Source of the DNA: Gambelia wislizenii
Taxonomy: Eukaryota; Chordata; Lepidosauria; Squamata; Crotaphytidae
Direction: 5' to 3'
Assembly (NCBI GenBank): GCA_030847615.1
Contig: JAUMIR010000004.1
Location: 220,957,001 to 221,021,000, forward strand
DNA: 64,000 nt
Part shown: piece after piece, positions 1-11,014 of the stretch
Numbering within the stretch: position 1 is the stretch's first letter
How the letters are laid out: every line of letters begins with the position of its first letter
Position numbers and translations under genes: made by a program
Notes under the pieces: generated by a model
Told to the model about the DNA's origin: nothing
Databases searched by the model: none
Seen by the model: only the letters and a program-made list of their open reading frames with translations

Positions 1-330
1 ATGGGAATGACAGTCTCATTGCCCGCCTTTCCCTCGTTGCTCCCCCTCTCTTCCTCGTTTGCTGGCTGCTGGGGCGAATGGGAAAGAGGGAAGGAGAATG
101 GAGGAAGAGGCTGCAGTGGAGGACAGGCAGGCAATGGAATTGAAAGTCCCATTGCCTGCCTTTCAATCGTTGCTGCCTCTCCCTCCTTGCCCCCTTCTCT
201 TCCCTGTTGGCTGGCTGCTGGGGAAGAGGGGGAGCACGGAGGGAGAGGCTGCAGCAGAAGACATGAGGGCAATGGGACTGACAGTCCCATTGCCTGCCTT
301 CCCCTGCTGCAGCCACTCCCTCCTTGCTCC
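1..330. repeat. GC-rich tandem repeat, unit about 132-139 bp
   Basis: Two and a half units start near 1, 133 and 272, each opening with an ATGG...CAGTCCCATTGCCTGCC-like motif and continuing through CTCTTCC, GGCTGGCTGCTGGGG and GAGGCTGCAG blocks. The junction at 269-293 is a perfect 12-base palindrome with one spacer base. The array may extend left of the window. Confidence 0.75.
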
Positions 331-2220
331 CCTCTCTCTTCCCCGTTCACCCCAGAAGCCAGTCACAGAAGAAGCATCTTCGCACTGGGCGGAATGCTTC
401 CGAAGCGCCGTAGCCCTCGGGATCTCATTCTGGCCGGTGCCACCTTCGCTTGGGAGGCCTAGGGTGCTTCCTCTGTCATGCTTTCATTCTGAGACTGTGA
501 CTGTGACTGTCAGCTGGGCAGAAGGATATGCCGTGGGGGGGTTCTCCATGCCTGTCAGTCATGGAGAAAGCTCCTCCGCTGCAGCAGCAGTGCTGGTGGG
601 GAGACGGGAGACAGGGTGGGCTAGAAGAGGGGGGACCTCTGGCCCACTCAGCTCTCACCTGCCTCACCACTGACTATGACAGATTCTATCATCGAGGGAA
701 CGGTCCCTCAGTGGAAGAAGCCTCCGCGGGGGGGGGGGGGGGGAGGAGCCAGGAGAAAGGGCTGGGGAGGGGAGGGAGGGCTTGGTCCTCACCTGGCTCT
801 CAGCTGGCTGCAGCTTCTGCCAGCCGGGCTTTGGAGCCAGCAGAGGACCCTATGCAGATTTCCTTTCCAGGAAATTCTTTCCAGGAAGTTCCAGGAAGCT
901 GCCGGAGGGGAGGGGAGCAGTTTTTGCAGTGCTATTAAGGTAGATCTGGGAAAAAAAATGTTTTAAACATTACAGGGATGGGAGTGGGGCAGGAGAGGAG
1001 ATAGTGAGATGGGGACACTATATTTGTCCCCGTCTGATAATCTTCTTCATCTCCTTTTTAAAAAACAGAATTGTAGTGCATCAGTGAAATGGCACTTTTG
1101 CCCTATAACTGTAAAAAAAAAAAAAATGGAACGGAGAAAAAGTGGCCATAGGACCACCTCAGCAAACAATATCCCAGTTTTTAAAAAATGCTGAAGCTCT
1201 TTAGTGCAGGTCCAAAAAATAGCAATAAGCAGCCCACAAAAAGAGTGGATCAAGTGGATGTGAAGGCAACAAGACCCATCAAAATGTGGCAAAACCCAGA
1301 GAACTATATAATGAGAAGTTGCACTTCTTTAGATCAGTCTGGAAGAGCCCTGGGACAGAGGGGATGGGTTCCAGGCAGACAGAACTGAGTCTGGCTTACT
1401 TATCCTTCTCCCTTTTCCTTCCCACTTTGAAACCACCCCACTACATTTTCTCCCCACACCCACTGAACTGATGTGCCATAATTTACTTTAAAAACATTCC
1501 AGAGGAAAACAATCTCACCTGTATAAGCTCATCAGGACAGAAACCTGATTTCTGTTTGTCACTCCATAATAATCCATGATGGTGTAACCATTGTTATTAT
1601 CCTTATTAATCCTTTTTGCCAAGACATACTTTGTAGCTTCACTCAAGAAATTCAGGGAAACCTATGTTTTTCTTGCCCTTGTTCATTAGCAAGGCTGACT
1701 AATATATGAAGACCTAAAAACACACAGGAATCAAGGAATGTTTATTTTATTTTACTTAAAGAAATGACATTTTATTCCCTCTTCTTATACTGGACATCAA
1801 TGCCTTAGAAGAATCATAGCATCATAGAGCTGAAAGAGAACACAAGGGCAATCTAGTCCATCCCCCTGCCCTTCAGGAATGCCCTGCCTTGAGGTTTTAT
1901 TTATGATTTACCCTCTTTACTTAAAATTACTGCTGAGTGCCAAAGACCTGTGATGTGCTGGTATCAGTGTATTACTTTTAAAACAATCATCTCCAAGTTA
2001 ATTGAAAGATTTGCTGTTGTGCATGAAGGACTCCCTACAAGTGCTTGATTTCTCAAATGAGATGCAAGAGTCCAAATTAGTCCTTTGATTGAGAAGTCTA
2101 TCTTCCTAAGGTGTGTCTAGATGGCTTGAGAAGACTCATATGGAACCTTCCCCAAAGAGTCAGTTTGTGTTTCTGTTCTGAAATGACTGCTGTTTTCTTT
2201 TCTTTCACATACATACACCA
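331..2220. other. Intergenic, no gene recognised
   Basis: The first part (to about 970) is GC-rich with a poly-G run of about 13 at 730; the rest is AT-rich. It carries only the CR1 tail at 1809-1889. Open frames here have no recognisable protein features. Confidence 0.6.
1809..1889 (-). repeat. CR1 LINE 3' tail fragment
   Basis: The block AGAATCATAGCATCATAGAG followed by an AGTCCATCCCCCTGCC-like segment is the reverse complement of the CR1 tail seen at 22560-22618. Confidence 0.75.
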
Positions 2221-2500
2221 GGAGCCCTGTTGGCGCAGTGGTTAAATGCCAGTACTGCAAGCCACCACGTCGCAAGTTCCATTCCAGCCTGCTCCAAGGT
2301 TCACTCAGCCTTCCATCCTTTCGTAGGTCGGTAAATTGAGTACCCAGCTTGTGGGGGGCAATTAGCTAACACACATTGGAAACTGTTTAATGCAGTGTAG
2401 ATGTGTAAATAGCTATTGCTTAAAACAATTTGTAAGCTGCTCTGATAGCCTTGTGGCTGAAGAGCGGGGTATAAATAAATTTAAAAAAAAAATTAAAAAA
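2221..2500 (+). repeat. tRNA-headed SINE (GGAGCCCTGTTGGCGCAGTGG type)
   Basis: The head has box A-like GGCGCAGTGGTTAAATGCC and a decayed box B. The body contains AGGTCGGTAAATTGAGTACCC and the end is GCGGGGTATAAATAAAT with an A-rich tail. The type is common in squamate genomes. Confidence 0.75.
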
Positions 2501-4090
2501 TACATACTGCAGGCAGGTTTTTGTAGAGTACTGATGAGTTCCCAGCAGAGCAGGAGGCAAGCAAATACACAACCAGAAGCAGCTCAACACAGTAATATAG
2601 TTGAGCAGAAGTACTTCAGCAGTATCATAATGTAGAAGATATAAGCACACATTAGTAGAATCATGAAGCCATTTTTTTGGTGAAACATTTCATTTTGACT
2701 TAATCACCACATTCATTCTGTATACAATCCATAGCTGCAGCTGTAATTAAAATACCAAATAAAAGGTTTAATTTTGCCACTTTAGCCTCTAGATGCTATT
2801 TAAAATGATGTTGAACACTTTGTGTGTGTTTCTCTCTCCCTCTCTCTCTCTCCATCCATCTACCAGAAATAGATCACAAAATGATTCCCTTAGTTCAAAT
2901 GAGAGCTAAAATTGAAGTGGTCCTGGTTTGCGCAGGGAACTCACTGAACTCAGTGGGTCTTACCTGCCTAGTGAACATGTTCCAGCTTCTACTGACAATC
3001 GTTCTAATATTAATGCATGTGATAAATTAATTGAAAGCACAGCATTTCAACAACATGTTACTTCAGCCAACCAGCTTGTAGTCCTAATCTTTGACTGAAG
3101 ATCTTTTACCAAGCAGCCAACTCCACAAATACAGTACCCTCATATTTTTAAGCCACACACCCCTCCCTCCTAAAAAGATGGCACCGTCTCCCTTTGATAT
3201 TTACAAAAAGCTTATGGCCTGCCCAGCAGCAGAATAAAAATAGCATTGATCACAGTTTCTAAAGGACTAGAACAGACATATCACCACCACAAGTCATAAT
3301 GCAGAGAATTGTTTCCCCACCACCACAATTTTCAAGGGCAGCAAACATTTTAACAACTAATAATTGAGTTTGCTGTTTCACTGTCAAAAAAGTCCTGCTG
3401 TGAGGTAAAGTAACATGATACACCTGTCTATTGTCCATGGAGGAGAATAGCACCAGCTGTGGTGCTTTATTCCACCTGAAGCAAAACTAAGAGGTATTTC
3501 AAGTTTTCAGCTTAGATGTCAACCAGGTCTGACAAGACTGAAATGTTGTTCACCACACCCTCTGTGAGAAATATTTTGAATGCTTTGCTAAAGGACATTG
3601 TAAAATGCTCTTTGTTACTGCACTAGTATATATTTTTTCCTCATAACTATAGATGTTGTGTGCAAAATGCTCACAATAACTCTATTTAGGATACTACATT
3701 TGCAGTCCCACAAGGCTGTGGGAAATGGTGGATTGTGGCCAGAGGGGGAATTTTCCTCCCTAAACCCCTCCACAAGCAATCTCAGATGTCAAAAGTCTTT
3801 GTACCAAGTACACCTATGTTCAGTAATATTAAAAATACTTCACTTTTGCAGTGTCATATCAATATGAACACAGTTTATATATCCAGTGGGAGTAGACAAA
3901 AATAAGATCCCTACCATTAGGCAGAGTGAGGCAATTACCTCAGGCTGCAGCTGCTGAGGTAATGGTGTTTCCTGAGTCACTTCCCTCCATTGGAGGACAC
4001 AGAGCTGGGAGAGCCACAAAGCTTGCCCTGAACCCTCTAAACTAGCCTGCTGCCCTGAAGTGTACTGCGAAGCCCTGTCCCAGTGACAAT
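2501..4090. other. Intergenic, no gene recognised
   Basis: The region is AT-rich. A segment at 3733-3808 recurs at 4664-4739. No coding or RNA gene is supported. Confidence 0.6.
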
Positions 4091-4542
4091 GTTGAATTAT
4101 AGGTGTCATCTCTATACAAGGTGGGAAAAAACCCCAGATTGATTTGCAGTAATGGCAATTTGCAGCAGCTGCTATTTGTTTTAACAGGTTTTTTGGAAGA
4201 TCGCAGGCATGCAATGCTATCCACATTTACTGTGCAAATGGGCATGTCTGCAAATCAAGATGGCAGCCGCAAGTGAATTACTTGTGTTTTTACTTACCTC
4301 AATTTGCTGGTGCTGGACAGTATTTTTTTTTTAAAAAAAAACCCACATCCATGGTGCAAAGGAGTGACCTTTCGCTTTAATAAAAAAGCAAACAGAAAAA
4401 AAGCCATTTTATCACCTTAGCGCTCATTTGCTAAGGCAGAAATCCAACATGGCAGCTCTGGGCACTTGCCTTGTTAGCAAGCTCCACCACCACCCCGCAC
4501 ATATCCAACCAATCATCTGCTCGTGTTGGGAAAGTGAATCAA

Positions 4543-4910
4543 TTTGTATAGATTTTCCTTTGGTTTTTTGGGGGGCTGTGAGGCCCTGTTCTGGAATAGT
4601 TTCTTGCTGACGTTTTGCATGCATCTGTGGCTGGCATCCTCAGAGAATGGTTGGGTGTGTGTATTGTGACCAGAGTGGGAATTTTCCTCCTTAACCCCCT
4701 CCACAAGCAATCTCAGATGTCCAAAGTCTTTGTACCAAGCGCGCGCGCACACACACACACACACCTACCCAACCATTCTCTGAGGTTGCCAGCCACAGAT
4801 GCAGGCGAAACGTCAGAAAGAAACTTCCACAACACGGCCTCACAGCTAAAAAACAAACAAAACAAAGGAAAATCTATGGATGCTGGCCGTGAAAGCCTTC
4901 GACTTCACAT
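4543..4910. mobile_element. Penelope-like inverted pair flanked by TGAATCAA
   Basis: The arms at about 4548-4655 and 4770-4890 are inverted copies of one unit (GCCAGCCACAGATGCA, AAACGTCAG, GGCCTCACAGC, GGAAAATCTAT). The direct repeat TGAATCAA occurs at 4535-4542 and 4911-4918. The CTGAGG...GCGAAACGTC core recalls the hammerhead motif known from Penelope-like retroelements. Family assignment is by motif only. Confidence 0.6.
4738..4764. repeat. (GC)n(AC)n microsatellite
   Basis: Alternating GC then AC dinucleotides lie in the loop of the inverted pair. Confidence 0.9.
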
Positions 4911-4917
4911 TGAATCA

Positions 4918-5552
4918 AACATGAGTCAACAGTGTGATGCAGCAGCTAAAAAGGCCTATGCGATTTTGGGCTGTATCAATAGTAGTGTCTAGATCAAGGG
5001 AAGTAATAGTGCCGCTCTATTCTGCCTTGGTCAGACCTCACCTAGAATACTGCGTCCAGTTCTGGGCACCACAATTCAAAAAGGATATTGACAAATTGGA
5101 GCATGTCCAGAGAAGGGCAACTAAAATGGTGAAAGGTCTGGAAACCATGCCTTATGAGGAGAGACTTAGGGAGCTGGGTATGTTTAGCCTGGAAAAAAGA
5201 TGGTTAAGAGGCAATATGATAGCCCGGTTTAAGTATTTGAAGGGTTGTCAGGCTGAGGATGGAGCAGGCTTGTTTTCTGCTGCTCCAGAGACTGGAACAC
5301 GGAGCAATGGATGCAAGCTCCAGGAAGAGATTCCACCTCAACATTAGGAGGAACTTTTTGACAGTAAGAGCTGTTTGGTGATGGAACACACTCCCTCGGA
5401 GCATGGTGGGGTCTCCTTCCTTGGAGGTCTTTAAACAGAGGCTAGATGGCCATCTGTTGGGGATGCTTTGATCAAGATTTCCTGCGTGGCAGGGGGTTGG
5501 ACTGGATGGCCTTCATGGTCTCTTCCAACTCTACAATTCTATGATTCTATGG
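4918..5552 (+). mobile_element. 5'-truncated CR1 LINE
   Basis: It encodes, with breaks, the C-terminal end of a CR1 reverse transcriptase ([20 protein letters not shown], then [11 protein letters not shown]) and ends with the CR1 tail GGTTGGACTGGATGGCC and TCTATGATTCTATG. It is 5' truncated as usual and not functional. Confidence 0.9.
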
Positions 5553-5757
5553 TTGCTTGTCCCAACAAGCAGGAATGCGCATTTCCTTCATTGTTTTTAA
5601 AACACTTTGGGGAAAGCTGCAAAGGTTTTTCCCGGTTACTTTTTGGCATTTTTGGCCCCCCTCCTTCCAAATACAGCAGTGTGATGCGGAATCCCATTGA
5701 GACAGGTCGTATTTTCCTTACATTCTGTGAGGAGTATTTTCACCCCCATAGTCAGCT

Positions 5758-7330
5758 GACAACCTGAACATGGAATGGGGCTCTTGAACCAACCCTATTC
5801 CCATATAAGCTGTGTCTGACTACACAGAAGCACTTTTGTACAATTAAAGGATGTGGGGATTTATTGCAACTTTTATCCTCCATGTTCCCATGCTGCATCT
5901 CTCCTGGTGTGAACACATAAACTAATGCCATGAGTCAGGTGGGAAACTATAGGCCACCTGGTGTTTTTGGATTGCAGCTCCCACAATTCCTCACCACTAA
6001 CTAGGCCAGCTCACACTGATGAGAGTTGCAATCCAACTACATCTGGAGAGCCAGAGTTGCTCACCTGGTCACATATGAAAACAGTTCTAGGTGTGAAAGG
6101 GTTAAGCCCTGCCTCACCCAACATCATTTAATCCCTCCTCCAGTGTCTATTAGTAATGGTTTTGTAAAGTTGTGGCTTAACTGTTTGCCCAGGTAACCTC
6201 TATTGTGGCTCCTAGTCTTAACACCTGTGTTATATCACCAACATTCACACCCTTTATCACCCACCTAGGCCTCCAATTCTCTTTCTTGTTTGTTTTGTAC
6301 AGCGAAGTTGTCTGTCAAGCAGTAATGTAAGTGGGGGTGGGTGCAAGTAATGCTACATAATATTTACTGTGGGCAATTAGCAAACTAATTAAAAGATTTC
6401 ATCATCTTTTTTTATTATCTTGTCATGTATGTCTCTAATTACTGTACAGGCATTTGACATCTAAAGTAGGAAAAGTGGAATAGAGTGTCTGTAATGAGAC
6501 TTGTCAATCCTCAAGCTTAATTCAGAACTCAACCCTTCTGATGTGGAAGTTACATATTTCACCTGTTCTCAGGTATCCTGTAAGCTGATGTCCATCATGT
6601 GGAGAGCATTGTGCACATGTTCTTGGTTTTGTGGTTGTGTGCCTTCAAGTCCTTTCTAACTTATTGCGACCATATTTTTGCTACTCTTGGTCATATTTCC
6701 AAGTATTCCACCTCTTCCACTGTCACTGAAAACAGATGGTGGGTCTAACTCTTGGCAAAACCCAGAATCAAAATGTTGGATGCTCTACATGCACCCACCC
6801 TTATCCAGCCTTGAAAGCTAACAGCAACTTAAAGGAAGTGCATTAGAGAACTACAAGAGAAAGAGCAGTGAAGATCAGAGTCTTTGCTTTTTAGAGAGTA
6901 CTACTTCCTTTATTTTCAGTGCTGTGAGGCTGCTAACTAGCAAAATAGGGACAGCATATCTTTTTCATGGAGATTTGCCCTTAGTGCTGTTTGAGCAAAT
7001 TTAGCTCACCTCTTTGGTGTTCTTTGCCTATATAATTGTTTTTAATCTAATATCTCTCTGAGCAGCATGATCCAATGGGAAATGGACCACACTCCCAGTT
7101 CTATCATATTCTAGAAACAGTCATCAAAGAGTACAGCTGCTTGAAAAAATGTGCACTAAAAATGATCTGATAACAGAGATTAAATATTTGGAACCTGTTC
7201 ATAAAAAAACAGGGAATGTTAAATGTTAAGTATTTTAAATAAAAACACATACAGAATTGGGAGGGGGAAGCACTCATGTTGTTTCAATATTCTCTATTCT
7301 GTATGGATCTTAGGATCCCTAGATGATTAT
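5758..7330. other. Intergenic, no gene recognised
   Basis: It contains a MITE (5936-6068) and a SINE tail fragment on the minus strand near 6628-6690 (GTGTGCCTTCAAGTCCTTTC). The rest is AT-rich unique sequence. Confidence 0.6.
5936..6068. repeat. Inverted-repeat MITE, hAT-like
   Basis: The ends AGGTGGGAAACTATAGGCCA and the complementary AGAGTTGCTCACCTGG flank a TTGGATTGCAGCTCCCA core. This matches the abundant amniote MITE type that begins GTGGGGAACCTTTGGCC. It is decayed. Confidence 0.65.
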
Positions 7331-7332
7331 TA

Positions 7333-7597
7333 GGTACAGTTGGATCCCCATATCCTCGGGGTTCAATTCCTAGACTTACCATGGATATCAGAAACCACAG
7401 ATCACAGAGAACTCTATTAAAAAAAGGACTTCTAGTAAAAACATATCACAGAGTTGTGTTGGAGGACCTAGAAGATACCTAAAGAGGATGACTCTCTAGG
7501 CATTTCCCAGCATGACTCTATGTGTCACTATTTTATGTCCTGTGGATAAATTAAAATACAGATATTGGTTCTGCGGATGCGAGGGTACAACTGTAAA
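7333..7597. repeat. Tigger/pogo-like MITE (GGACCTAGAAGATRCCT type)
   Basis: It starts ACAGTTGGATCCCCATATCC and ends in the complementary GGATGCGAGGGTACAACTGT. The interior motif GGACCTAGAAGATACCTA is shared with 55412-55680. Confidence 0.75.
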
Positions 7598-7875
7598 TAG
7601 GTCTCACCCTTTAAAATAAACTAGGTAAATCACAGGAACCCAGGAACTGTTTTCAGGGGGTAGGGAGAATGCATTCTTGACCAGCAAATCATGATTAATT
7701 CTGTCTGTTTGCAGGTGTGTTTTTACAGTCTAAATAAATCAACAAATAATCTGTACTATTCAGTACTGTTAACATGAGTATCACAGTTATGCATATCATT
7801 GATCAATAATTATTATTAAATATACCAAATGAAGTGTCCATGAAAAGCCCTTAGCTTTAAGAAACAGAAATTAAT

Positions 7876-7941
7876 AGAATCATAGAGACCACAAGGTCTC
7901 ACAAGAGACCACAAGGACCATCCAGTCCAACTCCCTCCCAA
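7876..7941 (-). repeat. CR1 LINE 3' tail fragment
   Basis: AGAATCATAGAGACC and CCATCCAGTCCAACTCCCT are the reverse complement of the CR1 tail. Confidence 0.8.
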
Positions 7942-8768
7942 CAAATTACTAGTAATTGTTACCTGAAATGACAACAAAAAAGGAATACTAGCATCCACAC
8001 AATCTAATAAGAAATAAACTACAATCACCCATCTCCTCCTTCTCTGTGGTGAGGGTTTAAATTCTAACCTTGTTACTTGGGAAGAGCCACACAATAATAA
8101 AGGAAACAAGAGCATGCAAAATTACACATATTTTAGACTCTGTCCTACTTGTTCTGCATTATTCCTTCTTGAGAAAAGGGCCATTCAGAGATAAGCGCCT
8201 ATTTTCAAAGCTTAATTGATTACTTTTAAAGGTGCCCAAAGACTCCTTTAAATGGAGATAGAATAACACAACCTTTGCTTTTAAAATGGCTGTAGTGGGG
8301 CAAGCTTGGGATGGGGGCTATCTAGCCTGTTGTCTTCAGGCATCAGCATCACTGGAAGGATTATGGCACACTTAACACCAATGTCTTCTGGCACCAGAGC
8401 CTTTTCTTATAGTGTTTCCCTACATTCAGTGTTCAAGGACATATCTGTGTTCTCTCCTTATATCCAACACAGCTGAATAAATCAATCATGATGGTCAAGA
8501 ACTGAAATGAGAACACAAACATCTAAATCTCCATTCCCCTTTTCCCAATTAGAAACAAGGCCAAGCAGAATTTAAAAGGGCAGTTCAAGTGGAATTTGAC
8601 TTCACTGGTGGAAAATCAGTGAAAGCTAGTGGGAAGTTCTTCAGTATTTCATATATTAAAAAGTGCATGCTGCCTGTTCTATACTTCCTAGACTACTTTT
8701 TACAGACTTAAGGATGTGGTGGAGGACACAGTCCCACTGGCAAAATTGAAGCAACCATCTATCACTAT

Positions 8769-8906
8769 ACTTTGGAGTGGAGAATCCTTGGCCCATCAAA
8801 TGTATGGATTTCCACTTCCAGGAGCCCCAGCTAGCATAATCACTAGTATGGGATTGTAGGAACTGTAGTCCAAAACTTTTAGGGAGCCAAAAGTTCTGCA
8901 GCACTG
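8769..8906. repeat. Inverted-repeat MITE, decayed
   Basis: GGAGTGGAGAATCCTTGGCCC at the left and a complementary-like right end flank GGAACTGTAGTCCAAAAC. Confidence 0.5.
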
Positions 8907-9484
8907 TTCTAGTTGGTTTCTGCATGCTGAAGGCTGTCATACTGTCCTTTGTCTGGTGCAGCAAAATAGCATGGCCTGGCTCTGCATGTCCCAAAATTAT
9001 GTGGATCATTCTTGAACTAAAACCACAGAATCAACCATGTGATTTTGGTTTCTGTGAGTCTACTTTGCTGGGCCATACCGATAGGGAAATAGGGAAATCA
9101 GTTGTGTTGGCTCTATGTGTAGTTTTGTCCAGACCACTGAAGTATCATCTCAACTTTGATCATGAATAAAGTCCACACATACACTGATCAGATATTTAGC
9201 AGAAAGCATGGGTGTGAAAGAACAGGCCTGGTGATCATCATCATCATCATCTTGTCTCCTGGCCCCACTTGCAAGAGTTTCTCTCATATGCCTGTTTCCT
9301 GAAGATGTTTGCCCACACTGTCCTTTATTGTTGAGTTTTTATGCTATTTTTAATTAAGGTGTTACTTTTAATCTGTGTTTTATTACTGTTAGCTGCCACA
9401 GATGGAAAGAATATTTGAAAATATTTGCAAAATTGTCAGAAAAAAACCCTGAAGAGAAGAATCCTGGACCAACAAGAATCTTTG

Positions 9485-9635
9485 CAGCTCGGGACTTATT
9501 CTACAAAGTTTGTATATGGTTATTTTGTGCGGAAAACAGCATTTCCTACATAGAAATATTTTCTGCCCAGAAAAACCTGTTTTCTGGGCAGAAAATACTG
9601 TAATTGGGGACTTATTCTGTACAAAGTTTGCACAG
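9485..9635. repeat. Perfect hairpin within short direct repeats upstream of DSP
   Basis: Arms 9557-9574 and 9580-9597 are perfectly complementary (18 bases, loop ACCTG). Similar GGGACTTATTCT...ACAAAGTTTG blocks flank it at about 9491 and 9606. No function is assigned. Confidence 0.7.
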
Positions 9636-10039
9636 TGGCTGACTTGCACAGAAAAAAAAAAGTCATGTGCAAATTCTGTGGAGGAAAAGTCGCAAATTTT
9701 GAAAAACCACTGTGCGATTTGGGAAGACTTTCTGGCAGAGGGAAGAAAACGGCTAAATTTACTTGCTGCTTCTTTTCAAAAAGAAAATTAGTGAAGAATT
9801 ACATTCCTATTAGCTTCCTTGAGTCCCCCAGTTTCTGGTGATAACGCAAGGTATCGTACCAAGAGATCAGAATCCCTACTTCGCGCATTGAAAAGTTATG
9901 AGCGGGCGAGTAAGAGAGAGACCCACCCTCTTGCCAGGAGGACAGAATGACTAAGGATGCGTTAAGGCACCCGGAATAGTTGTCCTGTAATTAAAACACG
10001 TGTGTCAGTGAGTGTGTGTGTGAGAGAATCCACCCACAC

Positions 10040-11014
10040 CACTTGCTCTTTCGGGCGCCCCCACGAGCAGCCGCGTCCTCCCTTGGAGCTCTCCCCCAAG
10101 GAAGCCAAACTCTCCTCAGGCCAGCCCTCCTGGCGCGCCTTTCAAAGGCTCCTTGTTGCCAAGGGCGGGCCTCACCGGCTGGGAACGCGACAAACCCAGC
10201 CCGCCCGCCGTTGGCTCCCTCGCCTCTGGGTTGGGCCCAGGTAGAGGCAAAACGATATGGAGGAGAAGAGGCGAGGCGAGGAGGGCGGCGGCCAAATCTT
10301 TCCTCTCTCTCTCCCACACTATCCTTTCATGAGCCCGCCAGTTGGCGAGGCCAAGACTGGAACAGACCGGAGGGCGGCGGCTCCACGCCCAGGGTTGTGT
10401 TGGTGTGTCTTAAGGCTCCCCAAAGGTGCGGCTTGGCTTTTCCTGTGCCAGCAGGGAGGGGACTACCTGGTCTCCTCCTCCCCGACTATCACCCGTAGGA
10501 ACCGCGCGAGGTCGGCCGCCTTCTCACCTGGACGCCGCCGCCGCCGCCGCCGCCGCTCGGGACTCTCCGACCGGGCCTCTCTCTCGCTCTCTTCCTCGCC
10601 AAGGCTCCGCTTCCCGCCCTATTTCTGACCTGAGCCCTGCCCTTCTCCTTGGGAAGCCTTGCCACTCTTTGGCGCCCACCTTCTTAGCTCCCCTCCCTGT
10701 TAATTTGCACAACCACCCCCTCCCTCTTTCCTCTTCCCCTCGCCGCCCCCCCCCTAAAGTGACTTGTTTAGGGCGGTCGGTCTTTACTTGCTCCTTTTTT
10801 CCTTTTCCTTCCTTTGCTGGTAACTCCGTGAGGACTTGCGCCTTGCCAGGGCTTGGAGGGGGGTGGCGTGAAAGAGAGCGAGAGAGGGGCAGGAGAACCC
10901 TTCCTACTCTCCCCCCCACGCCTGTAATTTAGCTGCCGCTGGCGAGCGTTCATGCCTTTGTGCTGACCGGAGTCTCTTCCTTTTCCTCTCCGAAGCAGTC
11001 CGAAGGGAGCCAAG
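10040..11014 (+). promoter_or_regulatory. DSP: CpG-island promoter and 5' leader of DSP
   Basis: This kilobase is rich in G, C and CpG, unlike the AT-rich sequence around it, and runs into exon 1. I see no TATA box. A GC box (GGGCGGG) lies at 10163-10169, a palindromic E-box (CACGTG) at 9997-10002 and a (GCC)n run at about 10533-10556. A CpG-island, TATA-less promoter fits an epithelial gene with dispersed start sites. The transcription start cannot be fixed from sequence. The start codon has A at -3, and the residues after it match the family N-terminus. Confidence 0.75.

Larger units (their letters stand above)
4093..5757 (+). mobile_element. Nested composite: DNA transposon interrupted by a Penelope-like pair and a CR1
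   Basis: Segments 4093-4534 and 5553-5757 match the left and right parts of the element at 45335-45900 (shared motifs ATCGCAGGCATGCAA, AAATCCAACATGGCA, CAACAAGCAGGAAT, GAGTATTTTCAC). Between them sit the inverted Penelope-like pair (4543-4910) and a CR1 (about 4918-5552). The host element is therefore the oldest layer. Confidence 0.7.
7600..9380. other. Intergenic, no gene recognised
   Basis: It contains a minus-strand CR1 tail (7876-7941) and a MITE (8769-8906). No gene is supported. Confidence 0.6.

Noticed and set aside
1..966. Overlapping open frames in the GC-rich left edge as a protein-coding gene
   Set aside because: They lie across a tandem repeat, several frames are open at once, and the translations are low-complexity with no domain.
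10257..10932. Open frames in the CpG island as upstream proteins
   Set aside because: Many frames are open because of GC richness; translations are arginine- and proline-rich with no recognisable feature.
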